Source of the DNA: Chloroflexota bacterium
GTDB lineage: Bacteria; Chloroflexota; Limnocylindria; P2-11E
Reading direction: 5' to 3'
NCBI GenBank assembly: GCA_005889075.1
Contig: VBDQ01000035.1
Coordinates: forward strand, 1-38,747
DNA: 38,747 bases
Shown here: piece by piece, positions 15,346-23,513 of the stretch
Layout of the letters: each line of letters begins with the position of its first letter
Numbering within the stretch: position 1 is the first letter of the stretch
The notes under the pieces: model-generated
What the model saw: only the letters and a program-made list of their open reading frames with translations
Databases searched by the model: none
What the model was told of the DNA's origin: nothing
Program-made: the position numbers and the translations under genes

Positions 15346-16105
15346 CTCCCGCAAGCCGCAGCTGATCTTTTCCCTCGCGCTTCACTTCGAGAAGCGCGAG
15401 GTCGGCGTCCTGGAGCAGCTCGTCGAAGCCTTCGCCCTCGCTTGAGACGGCGAGGCCGACGGAGGCGGTCACCGCGGTACCCGAGGCGCGCGTGATGCCG
15501 GCGACCACCGCGCGGATTCGCTCCATGATCCGCAGCGCGTTCTCCACGTCGCAGGCATCGAGGTAAACGACGAACTCATCACCTCCATAGCGACCGGCGA
15601 GATCACGTGGCCGGAGGTTCGCGCGGATCGCGCTGGCGACGAGCTCGAGGACCTTGTCGCCAGTCGGATGCCCGCGCGAGTCGTTCACCGCCTTGAATCC
15701 ATCGAGATCGACCACCGCGATCGCGGCCGGGCTCCGGTTGGGCCGATGGAGCAGCGCGGCCACGGCGCGATGGAAGGCCTCGCGGTTCAAAAGCCCGGTC
15801 GTGATGTCGTGCTCGGCACGGGTCTCGATGTCCCGCAGCTGATCGCGTTCGGAGCCGTATAGCAGGACGAATCCTGTCGCAAAGAGCGCCAAGGTAAGGA
15901 GTTCGAACAAAGCGGCCGCGTCGGCCTGGCCTGCGAGTCCATCGAGCGCGCTGTGCGCGACCAGCGTCAACGAACCGACCGCGAAGAGCAGCCACGAGCG
16001 CATGTGCCGGGGACGCCGTCCGCTGCGAAGGGCGGTGATGCTCACGGCGGCGAGTGAGATCGCGATGGCGAGATCGGCGCTCATCACGAAGGTCTGCACC
16101 GTCAT
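15326..16105 (-). CDS. Membrane-bound diguanylate cyclase (GGDEF)
   Basis: 259 residues. Three or so hydrophobic helices (about 10-27, 36-52, 65-84) anchor the protein, followed by a GGDEF domain from about residue 95. The domain has LDGFKAVNDSRGHPTGDKVL, the intact active-site GGDEF (174-178) and, five residues before it, RPRD (165-168), the RxxD inhibitory site that binds product. It should therefore make c-di-GMP from two GTP and be feedback-inhibited. It faces the degenerate EAL gene, with overlapping 3' ends, and is divergent from the S8 protease gene. No known sensory domain is visible beyond the membrane helices. Confidence 0.9.
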   Translation of the reverse strand: MTVQTFVMSADLAIAISLAAVSITALRSGRRPRHMRSWLLFAVGSLTLVAHSALDGLAGQADAAALFELLTLALFATGFVLLYGSERDQLRDIETRAEHDITTGLLNREAFHRAVAALLHRPNRSPAAIAVVDLDGFKAVNDSRGHPTGDKVLELVASAIRANLRPRDLAGRYGGDEFVVYLDACDVENALRIMERIRAVVAGITRASGTAVTASVGLAVSSEGEGFDELLQDADLALLEVKREGKDQLRLAGATRPAG

Positions 16106-16293
16106 GCCGCGAGCATGCGCTCAACGCGTCGCGACGACACGCGTCCCGGTGACAAATGCGTGCCGACCGCACAGCGCAATGCCCAAAACATCTTGAAGTC
16201 CCGCGCGAAAAGGCGCTTGCTACTGCGCCAGACGGGGTGGTGAGGGCGCGGATCGGCCGCGCTGGGGGAGCGTTGCAGCACGGGGGAGTCGCG

Positions 16294-17967
16294 TTGAAGC
16301 GCTGGACCGCGGCATCGCTTGCCGCCGTCCTTCTCATGACCGCACTCGGCGCGAGCGTCGAGGCGAAAAGCGATGACACCAAGATCAGCCCGCCGCTTCT
16401 CGCGGCCATGCGCGCGAATCCGCAGCTCGACTTCGCGGTGATCGTGCGCGCGACTGGAGGCAACAGAGACAAGACTCGCGAATCCGCGCTCGCGGCCGCG
16501 GCCGTTGTGAAGACGAAGGGTCGCCTTGGCCACGGGCTTTCGATCATCGGCAGCGTCTCGGCTCGGCTCCGCTGGTCGCAGGTGCAGGCGCTCTCGCATG
16601 ACAAGGACGTCGCGTACATCTCGCGCGACGACGTCGTGCTGGCGAAGTTCGACCCGGTCGAAACCGCGACGCTCGTGACGACACCGGGCGTGCGGGAGAT
16701 CGGGGCGCCGGACGCCTGGACGCGTTATGGCGTGACCGGCAAGGGGATCGGTGTCGCGATCCTCGACAGCGGTATCGCTCCCCATCCGGACCTCGCCGGC
16801 CGGATCGTCGCGTCGGTCGATCTCACGAGCGGACTTCCGGGCGAGCCGCTGGTCGCGCCGGCCGATCCGGGCGGTCACGGGACGCACGTTGCCGGTCTTG
16901 TCGCCGGCGACGGCACCGCGTCGGCCGGCATGTACACCGGTGTCGCGCCGGGCGCGAATCTCGTGGACGTTCGGGTCATCGGCTCGGGTGGAGCGACGAC
17001 GATCTCAACCCTTGTGCGTGGGATGCAGTGGGTTCTCGCGCATCGGGCGACGTACAACATCCGCGTCGCGAACCTCTCCGCGGGCGCGCCGGTAGCGACG
17101 AGCTACAAGACCGACCCGCTCGCGGCCGCCGTCGAGGTGCTCATCCTCGCGGGCGTCACGGTCGTGGTCTCGGCTGGGAATAACGGACCGGGCAATTCGA
17201 CGATCACGACACCCGGCAGCGATCCGTACGTCGTCACGGTGGGCGCGATCGACGACAACGCGACGCCCTCGCTCGACGACGACTCGTCAGCGTCGTGGTC
17301 ATCGCGCGGTCCGACGTACATCGATGCCACCGCGAAGCCCGATCTCGTGGCGCCTGGCCGAAAGATGGTGAGCCTGCGCTCGCCGGGCAGCACGCTCGAT
17401 CTCGAGCTGCCCGACCGGCAAGTCGCCGGGCTCGATGCGGCCGCACCGGCGTACTTCCGCCTTTCGGGCTCGTCGATGGCCGCACCCGTGGTCACGGGCG
17501 TCGTGGCCCTCATGCTTGAGCGCAATCCGGGGCTCACCCCCGCGCAGGTGAAGCACCGGCTCAAGACCACCGCCACACCGCTTGCGTACGGAACTCCGAC
17601 ATCGACGGGAAGCGGTCTCGTGAACGCCGTCGCCGCGGTCGGCTCGGGCGACGCCGCCGCCGATACGGCGAGCAACGGATTCTCGGACGGCCTCGCCGAC
17701 GAGATGTATCCGTATATCTACGGCCAGCCGATCCAATGGCGCGATCCGAACTTCAACGGCGGTGTCGACACCAACGGCACCGCGTGGTCGCAGGTCACCT
17801 GGTCGACCGTGGTGTGGGACGAAGTCACCTGGCAGAACATCACCTGGGAGGCGTTCAGCTGGAGCGGCGTGACATGGGAGGACATCACATGGGAGGACAT
17901 CACCTGGGAGACCGCGTCGCAGAACGTCAACGGCCTGAGTGGGCCGCTGGCGGTGCCGCTGGACTAG
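16294..17967 (+). CDS. Secreted S8 (subtilisin-like) serine protease with Trp-pentad tail
   Basis: 557 residues from a TTG at 16294, chosen because GGGGGAG at 16282-16288 is 5 nt upstream and it gives a classic signal peptide (KRW, then AASLAAVLLMTALGA, cut near SVEA). After a propeptide-like I9 region, the catalytic triad is complete: Asp158 in AILDSGIAPHPD, His195 in GHGTHVAGL and Ser394 in SGSSMAAPVVTG. The C-terminal tail carries nine pentads W-x-x-[V/I/F]-[T/S/V] (encoded at 17785-17919), then QNVNGLSGPLAVPLD. Such Trp repeats occur on extracellular proteases of some Chloroflexota and actinobacteria; they may stick the enzyme to the cell surface. HD-GYP starts 2 nt after the stop, so the two are probably co-transcribed. 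Confidence 0.92.
   Translation: MKRWTAASLAAVLLMTALGASVEAKSDDTKISPPLLAAMRANPQLDFAVIVRATGGNRDKTRESALAAAAVVKTKGRLGHGLSIIGSVSARLRWSQVQALSHDKDVAYISRDDVVLAKFDPVETATLVTTPGVREIGAPDAWTRYGVTGKGIGVAILDSGIAPHPDLAGRIVASVDLTSGLPGEPLVAPADPGGHGTHVAGLVAGDGTASAGMYTGVAPGANLVDVRVIGSGGATTISTLVRGMQWVLAHRATYNIRVANLSAGAPVATSYKTDPLAAAVEVLILAGVTVVVSAGNNGPGNSTITTPGSDPYVVTVGAIDDNATPSLDDDSSASWSSRGPTYIDATAKPDLVAPGRKMVSLRSPGSTLDLELPDRQVAGLDAAAPAYFRLSGSSMAAPVVTGVVALMLERNPGLTPAQVKHRLKTTATPLAYGTPTSTGSGLVNAVAAVGSGDAAADTASNGFSDGLADEMYPYIYGQPIQWRDPNFNGGVDTNGTAWSQVTWSTVVWDEVTWQNITWEAFSWSGVTWEDITWEDITWETASQNVNGLSGPLAVPLD
17785..17919 (+). repeat. 15-bp-period tandem repeat coding for Trp pentads
   Basis: Nine consecutive 15-nt units, each coding for Trp plus four residues, at the 3' end of the S8 protease gene. 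The last units are the most alike at DNA level (TGGGAGGACATCAC twice in succession), while the first have diverged, which fits stepwise expansion by slippage or unequal crossing-over. Confidence 0.85.
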
Positions 17968-17969
17968 GG

Positions 17970-19364
17970 ATGAAGCACGCTGTCGCCACTGCCTACATCG
18001 CGATCGTCGCGGCTCTTGGTGCGGCGCTCCTCGTCGTGAGCTCGATCGGTGTGCGCACGAGCGCCATCGACCCGGTGATGTTCATCCTGATCCTCGCGCT
18101 TGCGGGCGTCGCGCAGCGCAACCCCGTCGTGCTCTTCCGCTCGAGCGCGATCTCGGTCGCGTTCGCGGTGAAGATCGCGGCCTACGTGCTGTTCGGGACG
18201 CCACTCGCCTTGTGGGCGACTGTGGTCGTCGCCGCGGTGAACGCCTACACGCCGAAGCCGAAGCCCGCGAGGAAGGTGCTCTTCAACTTCGGCCAGCTGG
18301 CCGTGTCCACGTACCTCGCTTCGTCGACGTACCAGCTTGTCGGCGGGATGGTGCCGCCGGGAGCCCTCGTCCCGACGATGCTCGCCGTCGGGGTTTCGGC
18401 CGCGGTGTACTTCGCAGCGAACAGCCTGCTGACCGCCGGCGTCATCACGCTCACGTCGGACGCGCGCTTCTGGCAGGTCTGGACGCAGAACTTCGCCTGG
18501 ATGCCGCTGAACTACCTCGCGACCGCGATCAACGGCGCGGCGCTCGCGCTCGCGTACCAATCGCTCGGTCTCGTTGGCGTGGTCGTCTTCGTCCTTCCGC
18601 TCACCGTGGCGTGGTACTCGTTCAACCTGTACATGATGAAATCGACCGAGGTCCGCCAGCAGAACAAGGAGCTCGTCGCCATGAACGAGAGCTTGCAGCG
18701 GACGTCCGAACGGCTCGAGGCGTCGCACGTCTCTGTCATCGCGGCGCTCCTCGGCTCGCTCGCGGCGAAGGATCATTACACCCAGGGCCACTCGGCCTCG
18801 ACGATGCATCACGCGCTGGCTGCGGCGAAGGCGCTCGGGCTCGGCCCGGACGAGGTCGCCGCTGTGAATCTCGGTGCGCTTTTCCATGACATCGGCAAGA
18901 TCGGCATCCCGGAGCACATCCTCCGCAAGCCCACGGCGCTCACGGAAGAAGAGTGGGCCGAGATGAAGACGCATCCGATCATCGGCGCGAACCTCATCGG
19001 GGAGGTACCGAACCTCGAGCGGATCAGGCCCATCGTCCTCGCGCACCACGAGCGCTACGACGGCTCGGGTTACCCGAACGGGCTCAGGGCCGACGAAATC
19101 CCACTGGCTGCTCAGATCATCGCGGTCGCGGACACCTACGAGGCGATGACCTCAACACGGCCATACCGCGCGGCCCTCTCGCACGAGGCCGCCCTCGCGG
19201 AGCTGAGGCTCGTCTCGGGCACGCAGCTCAATCCCGTGGTGGTGGACGCGTTCATACGCCAGCTCGACACGCCCGGGCCCGGGGTCGCGCACGCTCACGA
19301 CGGTCTCGAGCACGTGCACGTGCGCGAGCGCGCGGCGGAGGCGGTGCGGCTCACCACGAACTGA
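17970..19364 (+). CDS. Membrane-bound HD-GYP phosphodiesterase
   Basis: 464 residues from ATG 17970 (AGGG just upstream). The N-terminal half (to about 225) has seven or so hydrophobic helices, a MASE-like sensor not matching a family I can name. A short coiled segment leads into the HD-GYP domain, with HD at 306-307 (LFHDIGKIGIPEHIL), HHERYDGSGYP with Gly367-Tyr368-Pro369, and VADTYEAMTSTRPYR. HD-GYP enzymes degrade c-di-GMP (or cGAMP) to mono- or dinucleotides. Metal-binding His and Asp residues look intact, so this rather than the nearby EAL protein is the probable active c-di-GMP phosphodiesterase. The Arg/Glu-rich end (HVRERAAEAV) is a plain tail. Confidence 0.92.
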   Translation: MKHAVATAYIAIVAALGAALLVVSSIGVRTSAIDPVMFILILALAGVAQRNPVVLFRSSAISVAFAVKIAAYVLFGTPLALWATVVVAAVNAYTPKPKPARKVLFNFGQLAVSTYLASSTYQLVGGMVPPGALVPTMLAVGVSAAVYFAANSLLTAGVITLTSDARFWQVWTQNFAWMPLNYLATAINGAALALAYQSLGLVGVVVFVLPLTVAWYSFNLYMMKSTEVRQQNKELVAMNESLQRTSERLEASHVSVIAALLGSLAAKDHYTQGHSASTMHHALAAAKALGLGPDEVAAVNLGALFHDIGKIGIPEHILRKPTALTEEEWAEMKTHPIIGANLIGEVPNLERIRPIVLAHHERYDGSGYPNGLRADEIPLAAQIIAVADTYEAMTSTRPYRAALSHEAALAELRLVSGTQLNPVVVDAFIRQLDTPGPGVAHAHDGLEHVHVRERAAEAVRLTTN

Positions 19365-19381
19365 ACGAGGCGACGGCCGTT

Positions 19382-19387
19382 TAGAGT
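19382..19387 (+). promoter_or_regulatory. Candidate -10 box, leaderless type
   Basis: TAGAGT, 7 nt before the GTG at 19395. The 14 bases from TAGAGT to the start (TAGAGTCGAGCGCG) match those before the ATG at 27820 (TAGAATCGAGCGCG) at 13 of 14 positions, so this is likely a real promoter element with transcription beginning at the start codon. Confidence 0.5.
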
Positions 19388-19394
19388 CGAGCGC

Positions 19395-19997
19395 GTGGAT
19401 ACGTGGACGGTGCTCCTGATCGGGGGGCCCGCGGCGACGCGAAAGACCTCCGTCGCTAAGACGATCGCAGCCCGTTGCGGGGCCGAAGCACTCCAAGCGG
19501 ACGATGTCTGGCTTGCGTTGCAGCGCGCCATCGACCCTGATACGCGGCCGACCCTGCACTTCTTCGCCCGAGAGACTGTCTGGGATCGGCCGATCGAGGA
19601 GCTCGTGACCGCCATGCGAGTTCTCGCGGACGAAGTCTCGGCCGCGCTGGAGCCCGTGACGGCCCACCACCTCAGAGTGCGGGATCGGATCGTCATCGAG
19701 GGCGTCTGGATCACGCCAGCGTTCGCTGCTCGCAAGGCGTTCGGGGGAAGTACCTACGACGGCGCGGTGCGCTCGGTCTTCATCGACGAGCGAGACCAGA
19801 CCGCCATACGCGACGTGATGCTTGCGCGCGGCCGCGGCATCCAGGAGTGGCTGCCGCGAAGGCAGACCGCGATGGTGCGGATGCAGGCGGGCTACGGGGA
19901 ATGGCTTCGCGAGGCCGCCAGCGCTCAAGGCTTGCCGCTCGTTGCGGCGCGACCGGTCGAAACGCTCGTCGACCGAGTGCTCACCGCGGTCAATTGA
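19395..19997 (+). CDS. P-loop kinase-like protein with altered Walker A
   Basis: 200 residues with a nucleoside-kinase-like layout: N-terminal strand and loop VLLIGGPAATRKTSVAKTIA (6-25), then LQADDVWLALQRA, where the Asp pair resembles the substrate-binding DD of small P-loop kinases, and RIVIEGVWITP as a later strand. The Walker A reads GPAATRKT, with Arg16 where Gly is normal in GxxxxGK[ST], so nucleotide binding may be changed. It could be a small-molecule kinase (2-phosphoglycerate kinase or antibiotic kinase type) or a divergent AAA protein. GTG start; its TGA overlaps the ATG of ffh by one base. No substrate can be named. Confidence 0.7.
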   Translation: MDTWTVLLIGGPAATRKTSVAKTIAARCGAEALQADDVWLALQRAIDPDTRPTLHFFARETVWDRPIEELVTAMRVLADEVSAALEPVTAHHLRVRDRIVIEGVWITPAFAARKAFGGSTYDGAVRSVFIDERDQTAIRDVMLARGRGIQEWLPRRQTAMVRMQAGYGEWLREAASAQGLPLVAARPVETLVDRVLTAVN

Positions 19998-21337
19998 TGT
20001 TCGAGCAGCTCTCGGACCGGCTCGCGAACACGTTCGAGCGCCTCCGGGGTCGCCCACGCGTCACCGAGGCCGATCTCGAGGAGGCCCTGCGGGACGTGCG
20101 CGTCGCGCTCCTCGAGGCCGACGTCAACCTCAAAGTCGTCCGTCAGCTCGTCGCCACGGTCCGTGAGCGCGCGCTCGGCGAGCGGGTGCTCGAATCGATC
20201 ACCGGCGCCCAGCAGGTCGTCAAGATCGTCCACGACGCGATCGTCGACATGCTCGGGGGAGCGGCCACGCCGCTTGCGCGCGCCGAGCCGCCGCCGACGG
20301 TCATCGTCCTCGCAGGACTTCAGGGCTCGGGGAAGACGACGACAGCAGCGAAGCTCGCGAACATGCTCCGCAAACAGGGCCGCCATCCGCTGCTTGTTGC
20401 GGCCGACGTCCATCGTCCCGCCGCGATCGATCAGCTCCAGACACTGGGAAAGCAGCTCGGTATCCCGGTGCGTGCTGTCGATCCGGCTCGCATCGCGGAC
20501 GATGTCGCATCGTTCGCGGCCGGGGCGTCGGCCGAGGGACGGGACGCCGTGATCGTCGACACCGCCGGACGCCTGCACATCGATGAGGCGATGATGAGCG
20601 AGATCGCCGAGGTCGTCGCAGCGAGCAAACCGCACGAGGTCCTCCTCGTCGTCGACGCGATGGCCGGGCAGGATGCTGTCGAGAGCGCCACGGCATTTCA
20701 TGCGCGGTTGCCGCTCACCGGACTGGTCCTCGCGAAGGCGGACGGTGACGCGCGCGGCGGCGCGTCGCTCTCCGTGCGCGCCGTCACCGGCGTCCCGGTG
20801 AAGCTCATCGGGACCGGCGAGAAGCTCGACGCGATCGAAGTCTTCCACCCGGACCGCCTGGCGCAGCGCATCCTCGGAATGGGGGACATCCTCACGCTCG
20901 TCGAGCGTGCCCAAGAACAGGTCGACCAGAAGACCGCTGAAGAGCAGGCGCGCAAGCTTCTCGATGCGCAGTTCACGTTCGACGATTTCTACACGCAGCT
21001 CCAGCAGGTCAAGCGGATGGGCCCCCTCGGAGACCTGTTGAAGATGATTCCCGGCATGGGTGGGCTCGCGAAGCAGCTCCCCGAAGGACCGGCCGCCGAG
21101 CGGGAGATGCGAAAGATCGAGGCGGTGATCTCGTCGATGACGAAAGCCGAGCGGGCCGATCCAGGGCTGATCAACGGATCCCGCCGGCGGCGGATCGCGG
21201 CAGGCTCCGGGACGACGGTCGCCGACGTAAATCAGCTCATCAAGCAATTCGCCGAGATGCGCAAGCTCATGAAGCAGATGGGCACGATGGCTCGATCCGG
21301 GCGTCTCCCTCGGTTGCCCGGGATGCCCCGCGTCTAG
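19997..21337 (+). CDS. ffh: Signal recognition particle protein Ffh
   Basis: 446 residues from ATG 19997, the normal Ffh length. Ffh with 4.5S RNA binds signal sequences and targets ribosomes to FtsY. N domain MFEQLSDRLANTFERLRG; G domain with P-loop GLQGSGKTTTAAKLANML (about 107-124), DTAGRLHIDEAMMSE, LAKADGDARGGA and GTGEKLDAIEVFHP. The Met-rich M domain from about residue 300 has MGPLGDLLKMIPGMGGL, SMTKAERADP, RRRRIAAGSG for RNA binding and MRKLMKQMGTM. The frame is open further upstream, but that part has no family similarity. The partner ftsY is 5.4 kb upstream, separated by the signalling genes; no ylxM is present. Confidence 0.96.
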   Translation: MFEQLSDRLANTFERLRGRPRVTEADLEEALRDVRVALLEADVNLKVVRQLVATVRERALGERVLESITGAQQVVKIVHDAIVDMLGGAATPLARAEPPPTVIVLAGLQGSGKTTTAAKLANMLRKQGRHPLLVAADVHRPAAIDQLQTLGKQLGIPVRAVDPARIADDVASFAAGASAEGRDAVIVDTAGRLHIDEAMMSEIAEVVAASKPHEVLLVVDAMAGQDAVESATAFHARLPLTGLVLAKADGDARGGASLSVRAVTGVPVKLIGTGEKLDAIEVFHPDRLAQRILGMGDILTLVERAQEQVDQKTAEEQARKLLDAQFTFDDFYTQLQQVKRMGPLGDLLKMIPGMGGLAKQLPEGPAAEREMRKIEAVISSMTKAERADPGLINGSRRRRIAAGSGTTVADVNQLIKQFAEMRKLMKQMGTMARSGRLPRLPGMPRV

Positions 21338-21343
21338 GCAAAA

Positions 21344-21352
21344 TGCGATAAT
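21344..21352 (+). promoter_or_regulatory. Candidate extended -10 for the rpsP operon
   Basis: TGCGATAAT, a TGn extension followed by GATAAT (21347-21352), in the 69-bp gap between ffh and rpsP. No good -35 is seen at the right distance, which extended -10 promoters do not need. It would drive rpsP-khpA-rimM-trmD with a leader of about 50 nt including GGAGG at 21391-21395. Confidence 0.4.
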
Positions 21353-21406
21353 CATCCGCATATCCGCGCCAGCGGACCGCAGATCGCTGAGGAGGACCCC
21401 GTCGAC

Positions 21407-21676
21407 TTGGCCGTGCACATCCGCCTGCGCCGCGTAGGCAAGACGAAAGCGCCGACGTACCGCGTCGTCATCGCGGACTCGCGCGCGCCCCGCAACGGAA
21501 AGTTCATCGAATCCATCGGGCATTACGACCCACGGTCTGAGCCCGTCACCCTCGTGGTGAACGCCGAGCGTGCCCGCCACTGGTTCAAGAACGGCGCGAA
21601 GCCGACGGCGACCGCACGCTCGCTGCTCGTCCGCAGCGGAATTCCCGAGGGGGAGGTCCCCGCATCAGTCAGATGA
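21407..21676 (+). CDS. rpsP: 30S ribosomal protein S16
   Basis: 89 residues, normal for S16, an early assembly protein of the 30S subunit. The start block MAVHIRLRRVGKTKAPTYRV and the following VVIADSRAPRNGKFIESIGHYDP are diagnostic. The TTG at 21407 is preceded by GGAGG 11 nt upstream; the GTG at 21413 is a shorter alternative. The stop is overlapped by khpA (ATGA). Confidence 0.96.
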   Translation: MAVHIRLRRVGKTKAPTYRVVIADSRAPRNGKFIESIGHYDPRSEPVTLVVNAERARHWFKNGAKPTATARSLLVRSGIPEGEVPASVR

Positions 21677-21945
21677 GCGGCGAGAGGGCGAGCACCGAGT
21701 CGGTCTCGAACGGGAGCATGCGCGGGCTGCTCGAGCACGTCGCCAGGGCGCTCGTCGACGATCCGACGGCGGTGGTCGTCACCGAGACGCAGGACGGCGA
21801 CTTCACCAAGTTCCATCTCCAGGTCGCGGAAGCCGACGTCGGCAAAGTCATCGGACGTGGCGGCCGTATCGCGAAGGCCATCCGCGCGCTCCTGAAAGTG
21901 ATGGCGACGCGCGATGGAACAAAGGTCAACCTCGAGATCGATTAG
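21673..21945 (+). CDS. khpA: KH-domain RNA-binding protein KhpA
   Basis: 90 residues with one type II KH domain. The GxxG loop is GRGG (61-64) in KVIGRGGRIAKAIRALLKV, and the strand before it is KFHLQVAEADVG. KhpA, often with KhpB/Jag, binds many RNAs and affects cell division and translation in Gram-positives. The position between rpsP and rimM is the conserved one. ATG start coupled to rpsP. About 15 extra N-terminal residues (SGERASTESVSNGS) precede the domain. Confidence 0.92.
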   Translation: MSGERASTESVSNGSMRGLLEHVARALVDDPTAVVVTETQDGDFTKFHLQVAEADVGKVIGRGGRIAKAIRALLKVMATRDGTKVNLEID

Positions 21946-22441
21946 CAGCGAAGATCTCGTCATCGGCGTCATTCGCGCGCCGCACGGCGTGCGGGGCGAA
22001 GTGAAGGTCGAGTCGCGGACGGATGTCCCAGGGCGGTTCAAGAAGGGTTCGCGCTTGCGCTGCGATGACGTGGGCGAGCTGGTGGTGGCATCGGTCCGGG
22101 GCACCGCGGACGTGCCGATCGTGCGGTTCGACGGCCGGACGACCCGGGAGGATGCCGAGCGGCTCCGCGGCAAGCGCCTTCGGGTCTCGCGAGCGGACGC
22201 GCGCCGCGCGGCGAAGGGCGCGTACCTGTGGGCCGATCTGCTCGGCCTGCATGCGGAGACGCCGGAGGGACAGCCGCTCGGAGACGTTCGCGAAGTGCTT
22301 CGGGCTGGGGAGACCGACGTGCTGGTGATCCGCCCGGTGTCCGGTGCGGATCTGCTCGTGCCGGCGATCGCTTCCGTGGTGCGCGAGGTCGACGTCGCCG
22401 CGGGCCGCGTGGTGATCGTGCCTCAGGAGACTTTCGAGTGA
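21914..22441 (+). CDS. rimM: Ribosome maturation factor RimM
   Basis: 175 residues. RimM binds S19 and helps 30S head maturation. The N-terminal RimM fold shows [20 protein letters not shown] (15-34), a family signature, and the C-terminal PRC-barrel part shows [17 protein letters not shown] and [12 protein letters not shown]. The ATG at 21914 overlaps khpA by 32 nt, longer than usual; no ATG/GTG/TTG is closer to the conserved block, so this start is the best one seen. The stop overlaps the trmD GTG (GTGA). Confidence 0.92.
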   Translation: MEQRSTSRSISSEDLVIGVIRAPHGVRGEVKVESRTDVPGRFKKGSRLRCDDVGELVVASVRGTADVPIVRFDGRTTREDAERLRGKRLRVSRADARRAAKGAYLWADLLGLHAETPEGQPLGDVREVLRAGETDVLVIRPVSGADLLVPAIASVVREVDVAAGRVVIVPQETFE

Positions 22442-23439
22442 GCCTGCGCATCGATGTGCTGACGCTCTTTCCGAAGATGTTCGAGAGCCCCTTCGCCGAG
22501 AGCATCGTCGCTCGCGCGCGAGCCGCAGGACAGCTCGAGCTCGCGATCCACGACATCCGCGAATGGACCACCGACCGCCACCGCGTAGTCGACGACGCAC
22601 CCTACGGCGGCGGTGCGGGCATGGTCCTGAAACCGGAGCCGCTGACACGAGCGATCCGCACGACGAAAGCCGAGCGTGGCCACGTCGTGCTGATGAGCGC
22701 GCAAGGAAGGCTCTTCGATCAAGCCACGGCACGCCGTCTCGCGACGCAGCGGCATCTGGTGCTCGTCTGCGGTCACTACGAGGGTATCGACGAGCGCGTC
22801 GTCGAGAAGGACGTCGACGAGGAGATCTCGATCGGCGATTTCATCCTCACCGGCGGCGAGCTCGCGGCGATGGTCGTCATCGACGCGGTCACGCGGATCG
22901 TGCCGGGCGTGATCGAGACCGCGTCTCTCGAGCGCGAGTCGCATACAGAGGGTCTGCTGGAGGGGCCGCAGTACACGAGGCCGGCCGAGCACGAGGGTCG
23001 GCGCGTGCCTGGCGTGCTTCTGTCGGGCGACCATGCCGCGATCGCGCGGTGGCGCCGCGCTGAATCGATCCGCAGGACGGCCGAGCGGCGCCCCGATCTT
23101 CTTTCGACCGCTGCGCTCACTCCCGCGGAGCGAGCGCGCCTGCCGCGCCCGAGCGGGACCGAGCCGGTCGCGGACGCGGATCTGATCGCCGCATACGCGT
23201 CAGGGGTCGGGTCGTATCGGATCGCGGCACGGTTTGGGATCTCGCCCGCGACCGTGCGCAGCCGCCTCCGCGCCGCCGGCATCCGCCTGCGCCCGCCGCG
23301 CGGAGCCCAGCGCGGGCCGACGGCGGCGGAGGTCGCCCGGATGCGATCGTCGGGTCTCACGATCCGCCAGCTCGCACGTCACTTCGGCGTTTCGCACGTG
23401 ACGATCATCGATCGGTTGAAGCGCGCGAGACCGGCTTGA
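22438..23439 (+). CDS. trmD: tRNA (guanine37-N1)-methyltransferase TrmD with C-terminal double HTH extension
   Basis: 333 residues, about 85-95 more than usual TrmD. TrmD methylates G37 in tRNAs reading CNN codons and prevents +1 frameshifting. Residues 1-233 are a full Trm[29 protein letters not shown], the knot region [13 protein letters not shown] (109-121), [13 protein letters not shown] with the catalytic Asp134, and [14 protein letters not shown] (169-182). After a linker (PRPSGTEP) come two helix-turn-helix units, about 246-282 ([34 protein letters not shown]) and 295-330 ([34 protein letters not shown]). The frame is unbroken and its codon use looks the same throughout. GTG start coupled to rimM. 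Confidence 0.95.
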   Translation: MSLRIDVLTLFPKMFESPFAESIVARARAAGQLELAIHDIREWTTDRHRVVDDAPYGGGAGMVLKPEPLTRAIRTTKAERGHVVLMSAQGRLFDQATARRLATQRHLVLVCGHYEGIDERVVEKDVDEEISIGDFILTGGELAAMVVIDAVTRIVPGVIETASLERESHTEGLLEGPQYTRPAEHEGRRVPGVLLSGDHAAIARWRRAESIRRTAERRPDLLSTAALTPAERARLPRPSGTEPVADADLIAAYASGVGSYRIAARFGISPATVRSRLRAAGIRLRPPRGAQRGPTAAEVARMRSSGLTIRQLARHFGVSHVTIIDRLKRARPA

Positions 23440-23440
23440 T

Positions 23441-23472
23441 CCGGGGGCTGGGGGGCACAGCCCCCCAATTGG
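23441..23472. repeat. Dispersed GC-rich hairpin repeat, copy 1
   Basis: Right after the trmD stop: CCGGGGGCTGGGGGG, then CACAGCCCCCCAATTGG. The second copy at 37605-37636 matches at all but two of the 32 positions and has the same orientation. It can fold as TGGGGGGC/GCCCCCCA with a 3-nt loop or as GGGGGCT/AGCCCCC with a 9-nt loop. Here it is intergenic and might act as a terminator-like structure before rplS, but no T-run follows. Confidence 0.85.
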
Positions 23473-23513
23473 CGCTAGACTTTCGACGCTTCGTGAGTGT
23501 GATCACCATTCCT

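Noticed and set aside
16106-16293. Extra coding sequence upstream of the S8 protease start (frame open from 16156)
   Set aside because: The added residues are unlike a signal peptide, while TTG 16294 has a good Shine-Dalgarno and gives a clean one; the 188-bp gap is taken as the divergent control region, in which I see no firm promoter.
19736-19996. Upstream extension of the ffh frame from 19847
   Set aside because: That stretch is already coding for the kinase-like protein in another frame, and Ffh homologues begin at MFEQL.
19925-21580. 551-residue minus-strand open frame opposite ffh and rpsP
   Set aside because: Antisense to two certain housekeeping genes; composition is that of a mirror frame and no domain can be seen.
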